The notes: generated by a model not told the origin, from the sequence alone. A stretch of 64,000 nt of DNA from Rhynchopus sp. YZ270_cl-10 (GCA_964035575.1 OZ037875.1:248001-312000), one strand, 5' to 3'. Shown: positions 1 to 10,014, counted from the first letter of the stretch. Numbers and translations are program-made.

Positions 1-1
1 A

Positions 2-2665
2 TTCGCACTGCCAGGAGTCGGCAGTCGCGGTGTCCATGTCCTTACACACTTGCTCTGGCCCTGGGCACGCGGTGACTGTGGCGCATTCATCCCACACACA
101 CACGGCAGGGGCGCCAGTGGTTGTGCCTGTCTTTGGTGCTATGCAGTTGCACACCCAATCGCCGGCAACATTTGTGTCGGGGTCTGAGCATGACTGTCCC
201 ATATCGGAACAAACTGTGTTCATGACACACTCACCCTGCTCAATACACGTCGCCACTACCGCCGTTGCTGTACCTGTTGCAGGGGCCACACAGTTGCAGG
301 TCCAGTCACCCAACACAGCGAGAGCGGTATCGGGATCATTGCACGTCTGTCCAGCGTTTTCACACGTCGCTTTGTTGGCATCACATTCATCGAGCGTGCA
401 CGTCGCAACAGCGAGGGGAGCTGACCCAGACTGGCCTACAGGACACACGCACTCCCAGTTGCTAAGGGTAGTTTGATCTGTATCCCGACACGTCTGTCCT
501 ACTCCGGTGCACACAACACCGTTTGTAACGCATTCGTCAACTTCGCACGTTGCCACTGCTTTCACAGCCGACCCGGACTTCGGCGACGAACACCTGCACT
601 CCCAGTCGTCCACCTTTGCCAGGTCAGGATCGAGGCAGTCCTGTCCAGCGTTCGCGCATTCGGTGTTTCCTACACATTCATCTGTGGTGCACGTGGCCAC
701 CCCAGCTGTCGCAGACCCAGTAGCAGGGGCCAGGCATACACATTGCCAATCTCCCATCACTGCTGGGTCGGGGTCGTTGCACGACTGCATGGCAGCGATG
801 CACGTGGCTTCGTTCGCAACGCACTCACCTGTGTTCGTGCACATCGCAACACCTGCAACGGCCGCAGTGCCTGTTGCGGGTGCCACGCAGTTACACGTCC
901 AGTCGCCGGCTGAACCCTGGCTTGTGTCGGGGTCGAGACAGGTTTGCCCTTGGGCTGTGCAGGTGGCACCGTTGGCATCGCATTCGTCTGTGACACAGGT
1001 TGCGAGCATTGCCTTCGCTGTGCCTGTGAGGGGAGCGATGCAGGTGCACGTCCAGTCACCGGTGACACTTTGGTCGGGGTCCGTGCACGTCTGCCCTGTG
1101 CACGGGGCTGGCATCGCTGCACACTCATCCACGACACAGGTTGCAACAGCAGCTGTTGCGGCACCTGTCCCACCTGCACAAAGGCACTGCCAGTCGTTCG
1201 TGCTTGTGCTTGCCTTGTTGGGGTCGCTGCACGTTTGCCCTGCAGCTGTGCACACTGCCGCTTGGGCCACACACTCGTCTACCTCACAGTACCAGTCTCC
1301 TTTTGAGCTATCTGCAGTGTCGGGGTCCACGCAGGTGACAGCGCCGCATTGGTTGCCTGAGCCGCGGTCGGCGCAGGTCGGACAGATGACTGCACATTCA
1401 TCGAGCACGCACACGGCGGGCTGGGCGTCTCCTGTCGGACCGGTGCTGGGGGAGAGACAGACACACAGAAACCCCATTGGCCCCGGGGCACACGCCTGCC
1501 CTGCGTTGGAGCAGATGGCGACGTTAGCAGTCCCGCACGGTGCGTTGCCCACACAGGTCGCGGGGCCTGCTGCCACAGGTGTGCCGGTGGTGGGCACCAC
1601 GCAGTTGCATGTGTAGTCGAGGACGGAGGTGGGGCTTGTGTCGGGGTCCGTGCACTTCTGACCTGCATTTGAACAGATACCAGCCTTTGCAGCTTCGGTA
1701 CATTCGTCTTGCACACAGGTGGCGGCAGCAGCAAGCTGCGTCCCTACTTGGGGGTCGATGCAGTTGCAGACCCAGTCACCTGTGACGGTGGGCGACTGGT
1801 TCGGGTCGTTGCAGGCCTGTGTCATACCGCACACCGCTGCCTGCACGAGGCATTCGTCGAGGACACAGCTCCAGTCGTTGAGGCTGCTTGGGGACGTGTT
1901 TGGGTCTGTGCATGCGCTGCCCGCAGCCTGGCAGGAGTCGGTTGCGCCGTCAAACGCGCAGGACGGGCAGACCACGGTGCACTCATCCAACACACAGGTT
2001 GCGAGGCCTGCCGTCCCCGCGGTGCCGGTTTCGGGTGCGACACACACACACTGCCAGTCGCCTGCTGCCATTGAGGCATCGCTGCAGGCCTGGCCCTGTG
2101 CGAGGCACGTTGCTTCGTTTGCGACACATTCATTTGCGGCAGTGCAGGTTGCGGGGCCTACCACCTGCGTGCCTGCCATCCCGACGCAGTTGCATGTCCA
2201 GTCGTTCAGGCTCTTGGGGTCGAGCCCGGGGTCATTGCAGGATTGGCCGACTGCGTGGCAGGTGTCGTAGTTAGCTGTGAGGCGGCATTCGTCGAGCTCG
2301 CACACTGCAGCGACGGTGGTGCTGCCCGGTGTGATGGTGCGCTTCGGCTCAGGGCAGATGCAGTACCAATCCCCTGTGGTGGCTGCTGTAGGGTCGGGGT
2401 CGAGGCACGCAGAGTTCTTTTGCTGGCAGAAGAAGTTCACCGTCTGGCACTCCCCCTGGTACACACACGTTGCCGCCGCACCCACCTGCGTCCCAGTCGC
2501 ACTCCCCTGACACTCACAGGTCCAGTCATTCGCGACATTTGGGTCAGGGTCCACACAGGTCTGCCCCGACGTCGAGCACACAGTGTTAAATGAAGTACAT
2601 TCGTCCGCAGCACCCACAAAGCTGCAATACAAAAGGAACAGCGGTTGCCATCGTAGCGAAGGCAT
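2..2665 (-). CDS. Secreted or surface protein of tandem EGF-like modules (C-terminus beyond window)
   Basis: The minus-strand frame is open for 888 codons, from an ATG at 2665 to the window edge, with no stop; I scanned it codon by codon. Residues 1-20 read as a short signal peptide (MPSLRWQ, then a hydrophobic run PLFLLYCSFVGAA). After it, about 17 modules of roughly 50 residues repeat. Each has six cysteines in the order DEC..C..QxC.D(P)......DW.C.C....(G)..A.C, which matches the cysteine order of EGF-like domains with the CxC pair before the last cysteine. Such proteins are normally extracellular or cell-surface adhesion proteins; the ligand is unknown. No membrane anchor is visible because the 3' end is missing. 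The plus-strand open frames across this region are antisense shadows caused by the GC-rich repeat. Several modules lack the leading DE pair (for example around 1530 and 2447), so the count is approximate. Confidence 0.87.
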   Translation of the reverse strand, partial: MPSLRWQPLFLLYCSFVGAADECTSFNTVCSTSGQTCVDPDPNVANDWTCECQGSATGTQVGAAATCVYQGECQTVNFFCQQKNSACLDPDPTAATTGDWYCICPEPKRTITPGSTTVAAVCELDECRLTANYDTCHAVGQSCNDPGLDPKSLNDWTCNCVGMAGTQVVGPATCTAANECVANEATCLAQGQACSDASMAAGDWQCVCVAPETGTAGTAGLATCVLDECTVVCPSCAFDGATDSCQAAGSACTDPNTSPSSLNDWSCVLDECLVQAAVCGMTQACNDPNQSPTVTGDWVCNCIDPQVGTQLAAAATCVQDECTEAAKAGICSNAGQKCTDPDTSPTSVLDYTCNCVVPTTGTPVAAGPATCVGNAPCGTANVAICSNAGQACAPGPMGFLCVCLSPSTGPTGDAQPAVCVLDECAVICPTCADRGSGNQCGAVTCVDPDTADSSKGDWYCEVDECVAQAAVCTAAGQTCSDPNKASTSTNDWQCLCAGGTGAATAAVATCVVDECAAMPAPCTGQTCTDPDQSVTGDWTCTCIAPLTGTAKAMLATCVTDECDANGATCTAQGQTCLDPDTSQGSAGDWTCNCVAPATGTAAVAGVAMCTNTGECVANEATCIAAMQSCNDPDPAVMGDWQCVCLAPATGSATAGVATCTTDECVGNTECANAGQDCLDPDLAKVDDWECRCSSPKSGSAVKAVATCEVDECVTNGVVCTGVGQTCRDTDQTTLSNWECVCPVGQSGSAPLAVATCTLDECDANKATCENAGQTCNDPDTALAVLGDWTCNCVAPATGTATAVVATCIEQGECVMNTVCSDMGQSCSDPDTNVAGDWVCNCIAPKTGTTTGAPAVCVWDECATVTACPGPEQVCKDMDTATADSWQCE

Positions 2666-3142
2666 GCACAATGTGGGAGGGAGAACCCCCCTCCTCCCCT
2701 TTTGTGTCCTGTGGGTGATGTTGGGGTTGAGAAGGGGTTGGTCGCATTGCAACATTGCAACCACAACAACAATAGAAAGGGACAATTTTTCTTCTTTTTT
2801 TCGTTGTGACAAATTCAGGCGTAAATTGCAGAGACAAACAATAATAAACCCCTCGCTAAAATGGGAAGTAATCCCCACACAGGGGGCTCACAATACGATC
2901 GAAACACTCCATAGTAGCACCAGGCAAACACGGCACAAACAGAATAAAGAAAAGGTTGGCAAGGGAGAACCAAAACAGCGACATCGGGGAAAAAAAAGAG
3001 TGGCGGCAAAAGGCATGGACAAGGTATGGGGTGTTTCCTGGTTGTTCACTTGTGTGCGGAAACACATCAATAGAACAAAAGAAAACCCCTCAAAGATAAG
3101 GGGAAAAAACCCCCCAATGATTTTCCTTCAATAAAAAAACCA

Positions 3143-3166
3143 CCTGTTCGAATATATTCGAACAGG
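3143..3166. repeat. 24-bp perfect palindrome
   Basis: The two halves CCTGTTCGAATA and TATTCGAACAGG are exact reverse complements with no spacer. It could form a cruciform or bind a dimeric protein. No known operator is recognised. Confidence 0.85.
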
Positions 3167-3313
3167 GAGGGGTGGAGTGTTTCCAACCCAGGTCACACAA
3201 ATATCTTCAATGTGGCTCCTTTTTGAAATGTTGGGATGTAGGTTTTCTCTTTCGCTACACGTTGTCCAGATTAAAATGTATCAGAAATAGGATGGAGGCA
3301 CCCTGTTCGTTCC

Positions 3314-3341
3314 AAGTGGAAGTGGAAGTGGAAGTGGAAGT
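3314..3341. repeat. AAGTGG hexamer tandem repeat
   Basis: Just under five uninterrupted copies of AAGTGG; a simple microsatellite. Confidence 0.9.
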
Positions 3342-3498
3342 ATAGTTTGGGTATTTCACTTACACCTCACATTCATCAGTGAATAAAGTGAAGCGAATAA
3401 ACACAAATATATTTTGCGGTGCGATAAACGAAGAAGTGTTTTCTTGTCACTTTCACTTTATGTTTTTTCTGTTTTTTTTCAAATCCCAGAGCCTCGCT

Positions 3499-3873
3499 TT
3501 AGTCACCTGAAATGGTAGTTGAAGCATCGTCATCCGCGTGGAGGGCTCTCTGGGAGTCCTGTTCTGCCATGAAGGTGAGGCGGACCTTTGCGCTGAGGAT
3601 CGCGTCTTTGATGCCGTCGCGTTCTGCTTGGATGCGTTCAAGACGTGTTTTGGTTGCACGCTGCTCACGACGCCACGCCCGCGCGGGCATGACCGCCCTG
3701 TGCCCTGCCTGCCGCGTGTTTTCCGCATAAAACTGCTGATACGTAGTGTCCTGTGCACGCTTCAAACTGCAGATGTCTTGAAACTCCATATAGGTCACAG
3801 CATCTGTGTGCAGGTCCTGTCTTGAAAGACTGAGAAATATATTTCTCTTCGCAGAAGCTTTGGAAGACATCAA
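3499..3873 (-). CDS. Small charged hypothetical protein
   Basis: A 124-codon frame with a start at 3873 and a second ATG directly after it (3870). It is GC-richer than the flanking spacer, which supports real coding. The product is hydrophilic and helical, rich in Arg, Lys, Gln and Ala. It has a basic stretch (RAWRREQRATKTRLERIQAE, residues about 66-85) that could form a coiled coil, and an acidic tail (ADDDASTTISGD). There is no signal peptide, membrane segment or recognised domain. It lies on the same strand as the EGF-repeat and ankyrin genes, about 830 bp upstream of the former. The function is unknown; spurious coding cannot be excluded at this length. Confidence 0.5.
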   Translation of the reverse strand: MMSSKASAKRNIFLSLSRQDLHTDAVTYMEFQDICSLKRAQDTTYQQFYAENTRQAGHRAVMPARAWRREQRATKTRLERIQAERDGIKDAILSAKVRLTFMAEQDSQRALHADDDASTTISGD

Positions 3874-4477
3874 ATATTTGATGGGAGGGAAAGGAGGGGA
3901 GGAGAAGGGATGGAGTGAGGGAGGGCCTATTAAAGATGGCAGATTTGAGATTTTTCAAAAAAGAAAAAAAAAATAGGGTCTTTTGTTTGTGCGCTCAAAG
4001 CCGGAAAACAAAAAGGTGAGGGGAAAAAAATGTGTTAAACTGAAGTACGATTGTTGTGCTCAAAGAAAACAAGCAAGCTTCTGTCTTTTTCAATCCGTTT
4101 TTGTTTGCCCTGCAGCGCTGCCTCCAATCTTTTTAGAATTGCCAACAAGTTGCGTTATCAAAAAGGGGGGCGGCTGTTTTGCAGAAAGACTTAGAGGGAG
4201 AGGGAGAAGGTTTTTTGTGTAGACTTAAAAAGTGTAAAGTTATTTTGTTGCTTGGAAGGGAGAAGGCTTCCAGGCATATTGCTAAGTGCCGTTTTTTCGC
4301 GTTTTCGCTGTTTCGGCGAAATTTCCGTTTTGGGTTTTCTTTCATCTCAAAATAAAAAAAATCGCTGGTTCGCTTTATTTCAAATCTGAAGACTTAGCAT
4401 TATGCCTGGGAGAAGGAAAGGGGATAACAAAGTAGTTGTCAATCGGAGCCTCCTGACGACGATTACGAAGAACCACA
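3874..4477. other. Gene-free spacer
   Basis: AT-rich stretch between the small gene and the ankyrin gene. Short frames in it lack compositional support. No repeat family is recognised. Confidence 0.5.
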
Positions 4478-5833
4478 TCAAAGCAGGAGCTGACAGCTCT
4501 TACCACAGCGGGCTAGGTACGCACAGTGCAACGCAGTGTCGTCTTCGTCGTCGCGCAGGGTCTTGTCCGCACCGTGCTGCAGGAGGAGCTTCACCACATC
4601 AGGATGTCCATTCCTCGCGGCTTGATGTAATGCAGTGAGGTCGTGAAAGCCTTGTTCGTTGACGTCCACCCAGTCCAGGAGTTGGCGCACCACCTCCCTG
4701 TGTCCTCTCTGTGCCGCCAGCATGAGAGGCGTGAACTGGTCCTCTTCGACACTCAGCTGCGCACCTGCGGAGAGAAGCATCTTCACAACCTCGGCCTGCC
4801 CTTCTGCGCAGGCTGAGCGCAGAGGTGAAAACCCCGCATACACGGTATCAAGCTCTGCCCCTGCGTCAATGAGGACCTGGCACACGGCAGGGTTCTCAGA
4901 TTGTGACGTGGCAATGAACAGCAGGGTGCCGTCCTCATCCACATCGTCTAGAGGTGCGCCGTGCTGTATAAGCACCTTGCAGAGCTCAGCGTCGCCCGAC
5001 TTCACAGCACTGTGGAGGACGGTTGTCCCGTCCTCTGTACAGTCGTCCACGTCGGCGCCGTGCTTCAGGAGAAGTTCTGCGAAGCCTTTGTGCCTGCAGT
5101 ACATCAAAGGCGTGCTGCCATAATCATCCTCATCGTCAACGGAGGCACCATGCTGCAGAAGCAGCTCCCCTACAGCAACGTTGTCTCCCATCGCCGCATA
5201 CGAAATTGGGGGTACCCAGTCGTCACACGGCTCAGTCGCAGAGAAGCCTCTCTCCAGAATGTGTGCTACACACAGAGTGAGGCCACGGAGCGCCGCCTCG
5301 TGGAGAGGTGGTCTAACCACCTCGCTGACGGGCACATCTTCCACGGCAGCGCCACCTTCAAGAAGAGCAAGAGCACCGGGTTCGTTTTTCAGGTGCATTG
5401 CGTGAAGGAGGGGTGTAAGCCCTGCCTTATTGACCGCTTCTAGAGGGGCGCCTTGCTGGAGCAGCATGTTCACAAGGCCCGCTTGGTTGCTGTTCTTTGA
5501 GGCGGCGGCACGGTGCAGTGCAGTGTTGCCTGAGTCGTCGACACTTTTTAGTGGAAAAATAGCATTCGTGAGAGACGCACCACCTTCAAGAAGAGCAACA
5601 GCAGCATGTGCGGCGCTATGGGTAATGGCCAAGTGGAGAGGTGTGACCCCAAAGTTGTTGCCAGCTTCAATTTTGGCACCGTGCTTGAGGAGCATGTTCA
5701 CAAGCCCCGCTTGCTTTTTGTTCTTTGAGGCGGCGGCATGGTGCAGTGCAGTGCCGTGGCTGTCTACAGTGGCAAGCAACACATCACCTTCAAGAAGAGC
5801 AACAGCATTGTTGCGATGGGCAATGGTGGCCAA
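4478..5833 (-). CDS. Ankyrin-repeat protein, C-terminal part of a frame-broken gene
   Basis: This reading frame encodes about a dozen ankyrin repeats of about 33 residues, for example DGTTVLHSAVKSGDAELCKV and TALHQAARNGHPDVVKLLLQ, ending with RCGKSCQLLL and a stop. The frame has no ATG at its upstream end: the first open codon is a TTG inside the repeat text LATIAHRNNAVALLEG, so it continues the upstream frame (5764-6702) rather than being its own gene. The repeats in this part are divergent and acidic (VDDEDD, DDVDEDG), unlike the nearly identical repeats upstream. Ankyrin arrays are protein-binding scaffolds; the partner is unknown. Confidence 0.85.
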   Translation of the reverse strand: MATIAHRNNAVALLEGDVLLATVDSHGTALHHAAASKNKKQAGLVNMLLKHGAKIEAGNNFGVTPLHLAITHSAAHAAVALLEGGASLTNAIFPLKSVDDSGNTALHRAAASKNSNQAGLVNMLLQQGAPLEAVNKAGLTPLLHAMHLKNEPGALALLEGGAAVEDVPVSEVVRPPLHEAALRGLTLCVAHILERGFSATEPCDDWVPPISYAAMGDNVAVGELLLQHGASVDDEDDYGSTPLMYCRHKGFAELLLKHGADVDDCTEDGTTVLHSAVKSGDAELCKVLIQHGAPLDDVDEDGTLLFIATSQSENPAVCQVLIDAGAELDTVYAGFSPLRSACAEGQAEVVKMLLSAGAQLSVEEDQFTPLMLAAQRGHREVVRQLLDWVDVNEQGFHDLTALHQAARNGHPDVVKLLLQHGADKTLRDDEDDTALHCAYLARCGKSCQLLL

Positions 5834-6702
5834 GCGGCCCCTGCTGCTTTTTTGTTTTTTGAGGCGGCGGCACGGTGCAGTGCAGTGTTGCCGCCACCGT
5901 CCACAGCGGCAAGCGACGCACCACCTTCAAGAAGAGCAACAGCAGCAGATTTGTTACGATGGGTAATGGCCAAGTGGAGAGGTGTCGCCCCAGACTTGTT
6001 GCCAGCTTCAATTGAGGCACCGTGCTTGAGAAGCCTTTTCACAAGCCGGACTTGTTTTTTGTTCTTCCAGACGGCGGCACGGTGCAGTGCAGTGTTGCCG
6101 TCACCGTCCACAGCGGCAAACGACGCACCCCCTTCAAGAAGAGCAACAGCAGCTCGTCTGTTGCCACGGGTAATAGCCAAGTGGAGAGGTGTCGCCCCAA
6201 AGTTATTGCCAGCTTCAATTTTGGCACCGTGCTTGAGGAGCATGTTCACAAGCCCCGCTTGCTTTTTGTTCTTTGAGGCGGCGGCATGGTGCAGTGCAGT
6301 GTTGCCGTGGGGTGACACAACGTCCAGCCCCGCCCCAGCCTCGAGGAGAAGAACCAAACACTCAAAGCGGCCCTTGCGTGCACAGATCATCAGAGGCGTC
6401 CTGCCCGTCTTGTCACACACGTCCAACAGCGCAGGCAGCGTGCGTTCAGTCTCTCCTCCCGTTACTGACACGTTTGCCACACCAGCATTTCTTGTGTCAG
6501 GCGGATAGTGTCGTGCAAGAATCGCTCCAAGGGAGTCCTGCTGGTTCTCCCTGCACATACAGCACACAGCGTCGTATGGGTCCCCTGCAAAATCCCGCTT
6601 GCCAGCAGCCAGAGCCGCCACCTCGTCTGCTTCACGCTTTGCACGCCTCCTCCGCTTTGCTGGCTTCTCATCTGGCGTGCTGTCTGCGTGTCGCTTCGGC
6701 AT
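5764..6702 (-). CDS. Ankyrin-repeat protein, N-terminal part of a frame-broken gene
   Basis: The start chosen is the ATG at 6702, giving MPKRHADSTPDEKPAKRRRR. The open frame runs back to 6915, but that extension lies in low-complexity upstream DNA. Residues 13-24 form a strongly basic patch that looks like a nuclear localisation signal, followed by a cysteine cluster (AVCCMCRENQ). From about residue 110 come ankyrin repeats in near-identical pairs: a HRAAASKNKKQAGLVNMLLK type repeat, then a TPLHLAI..AAVALLEGGAS type repeat. The DNA unit is about 207 bp. The frame ends shortly after ASKNKK, where roughly 75 bp of the expected repeat is missing and the frame changes into that of 4478-5833. Unequal recombination between the 207-bp units is the likely cause. 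An assembly error is the alternative. Confidence 0.85.
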   Translation of the reverse strand: MPKRHADSTPDEKPAKRRRRAKREADEVAALAAGKRDFAGDPYDAVCCMCRENQQDSLGAILARHYPPDTRNAGVANVSVTGGETERTLPALLDVCDKTGRTPLMICARKGRFECLVLLLEAGAGLDVVSPHGNTALHHAAASKNKKQAGLVNMLLKHGAKIEAGNNFGATPLHLAITRGNRRAAVALLEGGASFAAVDGDGNTALHRAAVWKNKKQVRLVKRLLKHGASIEAGNKSGATPLHLAITHRNKSAAVALLEGGASLAAVDGGGNTALHRAAASKNKKAAGAAWPPLPIATMLLLFLKVMCCLPL

Positions 6703-7051
6703 GTTTTTTTTTCCCCCTCTTTTTTTGTGTATCTGTTCATGTAGATTGCTGTGTATCGAAACACTCCTTTGTGGAGAAAAAAAGGGGGGTAAAATTGTTG
6801 ATTTTCTTCGGCAAGTCTGCTCCTTGGCTTCGGAGCGGAGTGAAGAAGGAAGAAAGGGTTTTTTTTTTGGTGATGCTTTAAACGTATCCCTGATCACCCC
6901 AAGGAAGGAAAACAAAGCGTGGAGAGGGGGTGGAACTCTTTTTTTGTTGTTGTAGTAATTTTTCCGTATCAGTAATCAGTAAAAAACAAAAGAGAAAAAC
7001 AAAAAAAACTCTGTATGAATGGGTTGTTCAGAAAAGGGGAGGGGAGAAAAA

Positions 7052-7088
7052 GGTTGAAATACAAAAGCCCTCTCGTAACAGTGTACCA
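7052..7088 (+). repeat. H3 hairpin cassette
   Basis: Begins GGTTGAAATACA, passes through the CCCTCTCGT loop and ends AACAGTGTACC. The outer arms TACA and TGTA can pair. Same form as copies at 22,421, 40,844, 53,295 and 54,416. Confidence 0.7.
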
Positions 7089-7380
7089 TATGAGCCACTC
7101 TTTTTGAAACTTAATAAATGATTTTTTTGTGAAAAAGAATGCCAAAAAATGGGGTTTATTAATAGAAGCAGCGTAGAACGGCTGAAAACTAAAACTGAAC
7201 ACCAGGGAATTTCAAAAATAATTCCCCAGTCCCATGGGCAGGTGTTATAAGACAGGTAAAGGAATATCTGGACGACGTTGAGAGGGGTGAAAGGTTTTGT
7301 CTCTTCCCGATGCATTGTTCCCCCTTTTTTTGAAAACATTTTTTTTTTTTTTACCATTCCTTTTTTGGGGGGAACGGAGC

Positions 7381-7535
7381 ATGGTCCTGGAAGCTCCAAA
7401 GAAAATGGGAGCTAAAGAAGGAAGTTGCCTTCCTAAAACGTGCACAAAAAAAAAAGGGAGGGGTGTTGTCACTCACCTCTTTTAAATAGCGTTGAGTACC
7501 AAGTGGTACACTCCAATACGGTTGCTCCCCCCCTT
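7381..7535. repeat. Dispersed 155-bp repeat, copy A
   Basis: Shares GGAAGCTCCAA, GGAAGTTGCC, TTCCTAAAACGTGCACA, ACACTCCAATA and a terminal C-run, in the same order, with 8468-8632. It contains the hairpin GTACCAAGTGGTAC. Nature unknown; no open frame is conserved between the copies. Confidence 0.7.
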
Positions 7536-7840
7536 GGAATAGTTACGCACACTTTGGCGAAAATATGGTAACTCGAGTGACAAAGTACAAGACAAAAACA
7601 GAACCATGTTTCACTTTTTGTCCCCTTTTTGACTTTTCTTACAACTTCCCCTTGGAATAGTTATTTTTGATGCAGGCACCCTCCGACTGAACGCCACGTA
7701 CAATGTCCAACCCCGTATCAAAACACGGTGGACAGGCAGTGGGCAGTATTGCAAAGGAACTACTCCGCCTACCACATAAAAAATGAAGTAGACAAAAAAA
7801 AACCCCCCTGGTTGTGAACTATGCAGTAAAGTTATTTCAG

Positions 7841-7899
7841 AGACTTTTATATTTCTACTGAACAGAACGGTATAAATAGGGTGCACTAAAATGAACCCA
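7841..7899 (+). repeat. H4 double-hairpin cassette
   Basis: TATATTTCTACTGAACAGAA, then GGTATAAATAGGGTGCACTA. The second hairpin (GGGTGCA with loop CTAAA) has a weakened right arm, ATGAACCC, compared with TGTACCC in other copies. Confidence 0.55.
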
Positions 7900-8467
7900 A
7901 ACCTTTGTTTTGTTGTGTCGACAATCACCGAAGCAATCCCACCAAATATCTGGGAGAATTCGGGTCTGTACTAAAAATGTCCTGGCCTGAAGCCGTTGTA
8001 GGTATAGTCGTTTTTTAAAATGGTGTGTTCGTTTCTGATGCAGTAAAGAAAACACCCATCAGTAAGGGGGGGGACTGAGGGGGAGGAGGGGGAGGGCAGT
8101 GATCAGGGAAGTATTCCCTCGGGCAAAAAAAACGAGGAATGAGGGGAGAGATGGAGCTTGGAAATATCATATAAAAGGAAGAACATAATAAGGGGTTTGA
8201 GACAGGGAGGGGGAACCTATAATACTTTTGTAAAAAAAAAAATATGAAAAAAACTCCTTTTTGGTTGCAATACTGAGCAGATTTTCAGCACAAAAAATGC
8301 TTGTTTCTCTTTCTTGTTGATCGTTTTTTGTTTTGCATTGATGCATCCACACACACACACAAATAACAATCAATACAAAGTAGTTATCACCATATACGAT
8401 GCGATCACCCCAGTGTGGGAGGTTGAGAGAGAAGCGTTTTCATTCAATAGAGTAACGAAGCACTGTA

Positions 8468-8632
8468 CGGTCCTTGGAAGCTCCAAGAATAATGGAGTCG
8501 GCGGGGCTTAATAGGAAGTTGCCTTTCCTAAAACGTGCACACACAACAATTGGCAAAAAAAAGGGGGAGGTGTCGTCACCTATATCATTGAAATACCATT
8601 GCTTACCAATGATACACTCCAATATTGTTGCC
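8468..8632. repeat. Dispersed 155-bp repeat, copy B
   Basis: Partner of 7381-7535, same orientation, about 1.09 kb away, roughly three-quarters identical by eye. Confidence 0.7.
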
Positions 8633-8770
8633 CCCCCGTATTTTTTTTGTGTATCCCCAGTGAATGACAACGAACACGGGGAAAGACAGAACTCAAAGTG
8701 TGGTTCATTCCCTTTAAATCCTGTCACGGCACCCACGGGGGGTGGTGTCCGGGGATACTACGTCTTTTTT

Positions 8771-8820
8771 TGAAAACTTGGTTGTATTAGTGTAGCCACC
8801 CTAGAGTGTGCTCCACTATA
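8771..8820 (+). repeat. T2 element (T-run plus TAGTG...CACTA hairpin)
   Basis: A T-run is followed by GAAAACTTGGTTGTATTAG, then TGTAGCCACCCTAGAGTGTG, then CTCCACTATA. TAGTG and CACTA are complementary ends. Closely matches 42,281-42,327. Confidence 0.7.
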
Positions 8821-9094
8821 CTATATTTTCATTTTATTGTGCCAAATCATCTCTTGAGGTCGCATCTGTAACGTACATTCGCTTGTGCTTTTTTTTGTAT
8901 TCTCTTTTTGTGTTTGTTTTTTGTTTTGTGGGTATAGTTTTTCTAAGGTTTTATAGACATTAAGGAGAAAGGGTGCGTTACTTTTTCTCTGAGGGGGAAG
9001 CCCTCATAGGGTGTGTTGAAGGAATCATCTGAAGACGATCAATACAACACCTTCCGTTTTAAAAAGATTTTTTTTTTTTTTTTTTGAAAACTTG

Positions 9095-9771
9095 CAGGGT
9101 TTTTTCTAGGATTCGGGGTTTTTGGCTGACGGGGGGGCACAGGGCAAAAAAGTGCATATATTTTTTTTCTCGCGGTTGACCATGCAACAGGGGAGTACAT
9201 AGGTTTTGTGGGTTTTCGTAGATCAAAACTCGGTCGAGCCCGGGCGCACTTCGCACGCCCGGGTCCGCAACCCAGCTCAAGTTGGGGCCTCCGGCGGAGA
9301 ATTCCTCTGTTTTTTTGTCCAACTGCGGAGTTCGGCACTTCATTGATATTTGCACCAGGCACACGTGGTACACGAATTGTCAGTAACCTCAGTACATTTA
9401 CAAGAGAAACGGCGGTTATGGCACCCAAAGGTTCCTGGCGAAGCCACGGTACGCAACATTTCTAAAAATTGCGCTTAAAATTGCACATTTTTACTGCCAA
9501 ACTATGTCACCTTCGACGCAAAACAGTTATGTTGCTACGGAAACGCCTACTCCCCTTACTTCCTGGAGGCTCGCGAGAGCATGATGGGGAAGGTGAAGGG
9601 GGGCAGAGTGGTAGGGGGGTGGGTCACCCACCCCTACCACTCTGCCCCCCCGCGCCCCCCCCGCCGGATTTCACGGGGGGGCACGAGGGGGGGCGCGCCC
9701 CCCCTCGAAATCTCAAAAAAGTCTGACGGGGGGGCGCGCGCGCCCCCGCCCCCCCTCCAGAAAAAACCCTG
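9095..9771. mobile_element. Non-autonomous inverted-repeat element inside a T2 copy
   Basis: Starts CAGGGTTTTTTCTAG and ends with the complementary AGAAAAAACCCTG. The left flank ends AAAACTTG and the right flank begins AAACTTG, so the T2 element was cut and 7-8 bp of it duplicated. This fits an hAT-like insertion. The interior is non-coding, with GC-rich palindromes and C/G runs (9598-9770), and carries a segment shared with 46,290-46,386 around GCGAAGCCACGGTACGCAAC. A relative with the same ends lies at 45,997-46,848. Confidence 0.75.
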
Positions 9772-9979
9772 AAACTTGGTTGTATTAGTGTAGCCCACCC
9801 TAGGCTAGAGTGTGCTCCACTATACTAAATACTAAACACTTTACGTCACCGCAAACGAGTTTTTTTTTCTCTCTTTTTTGAATATTTGAAAACATTCGTT
9901 CTAAACAATGTGTGGTCGGTGAGCGATACCGATTCTTGAAAAGAAAAAAAATAAAAAGAAACCAGAAAGGTTCAGTAAA

Positions 9980-10014
9980 AGATGATCCTAAGCCTCTGTG
10001 CTTAGTCACCTTTT
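9980..10014 (+). repeat. H1 hairpin cassette
   Basis: Stem CTAAGC/GCTTAG with loop CTCTGT, preceded by GATGATC and followed by TCACCTT. Confidence 0.75.

Larger units (their letters stand above)
2666..3498. other. Gene-free spacer
   Basis: AT-rich spacer between two minus-strand genes. I see no supported coding frame. It holds a perfect palindrome and a hexamer tandem repeat, listed separately, and several short G or A runs. Confidence 0.6.

Noticed and set aside
30-2270. Long plus-strand open frames rich in His, Ser, Val and Ala
   Set aside because: They are antisense to the EGF-repeat gene, which is open for 888 codons with a signal peptide and regular cysteines; the plus frames stay open only because of its codon bias.
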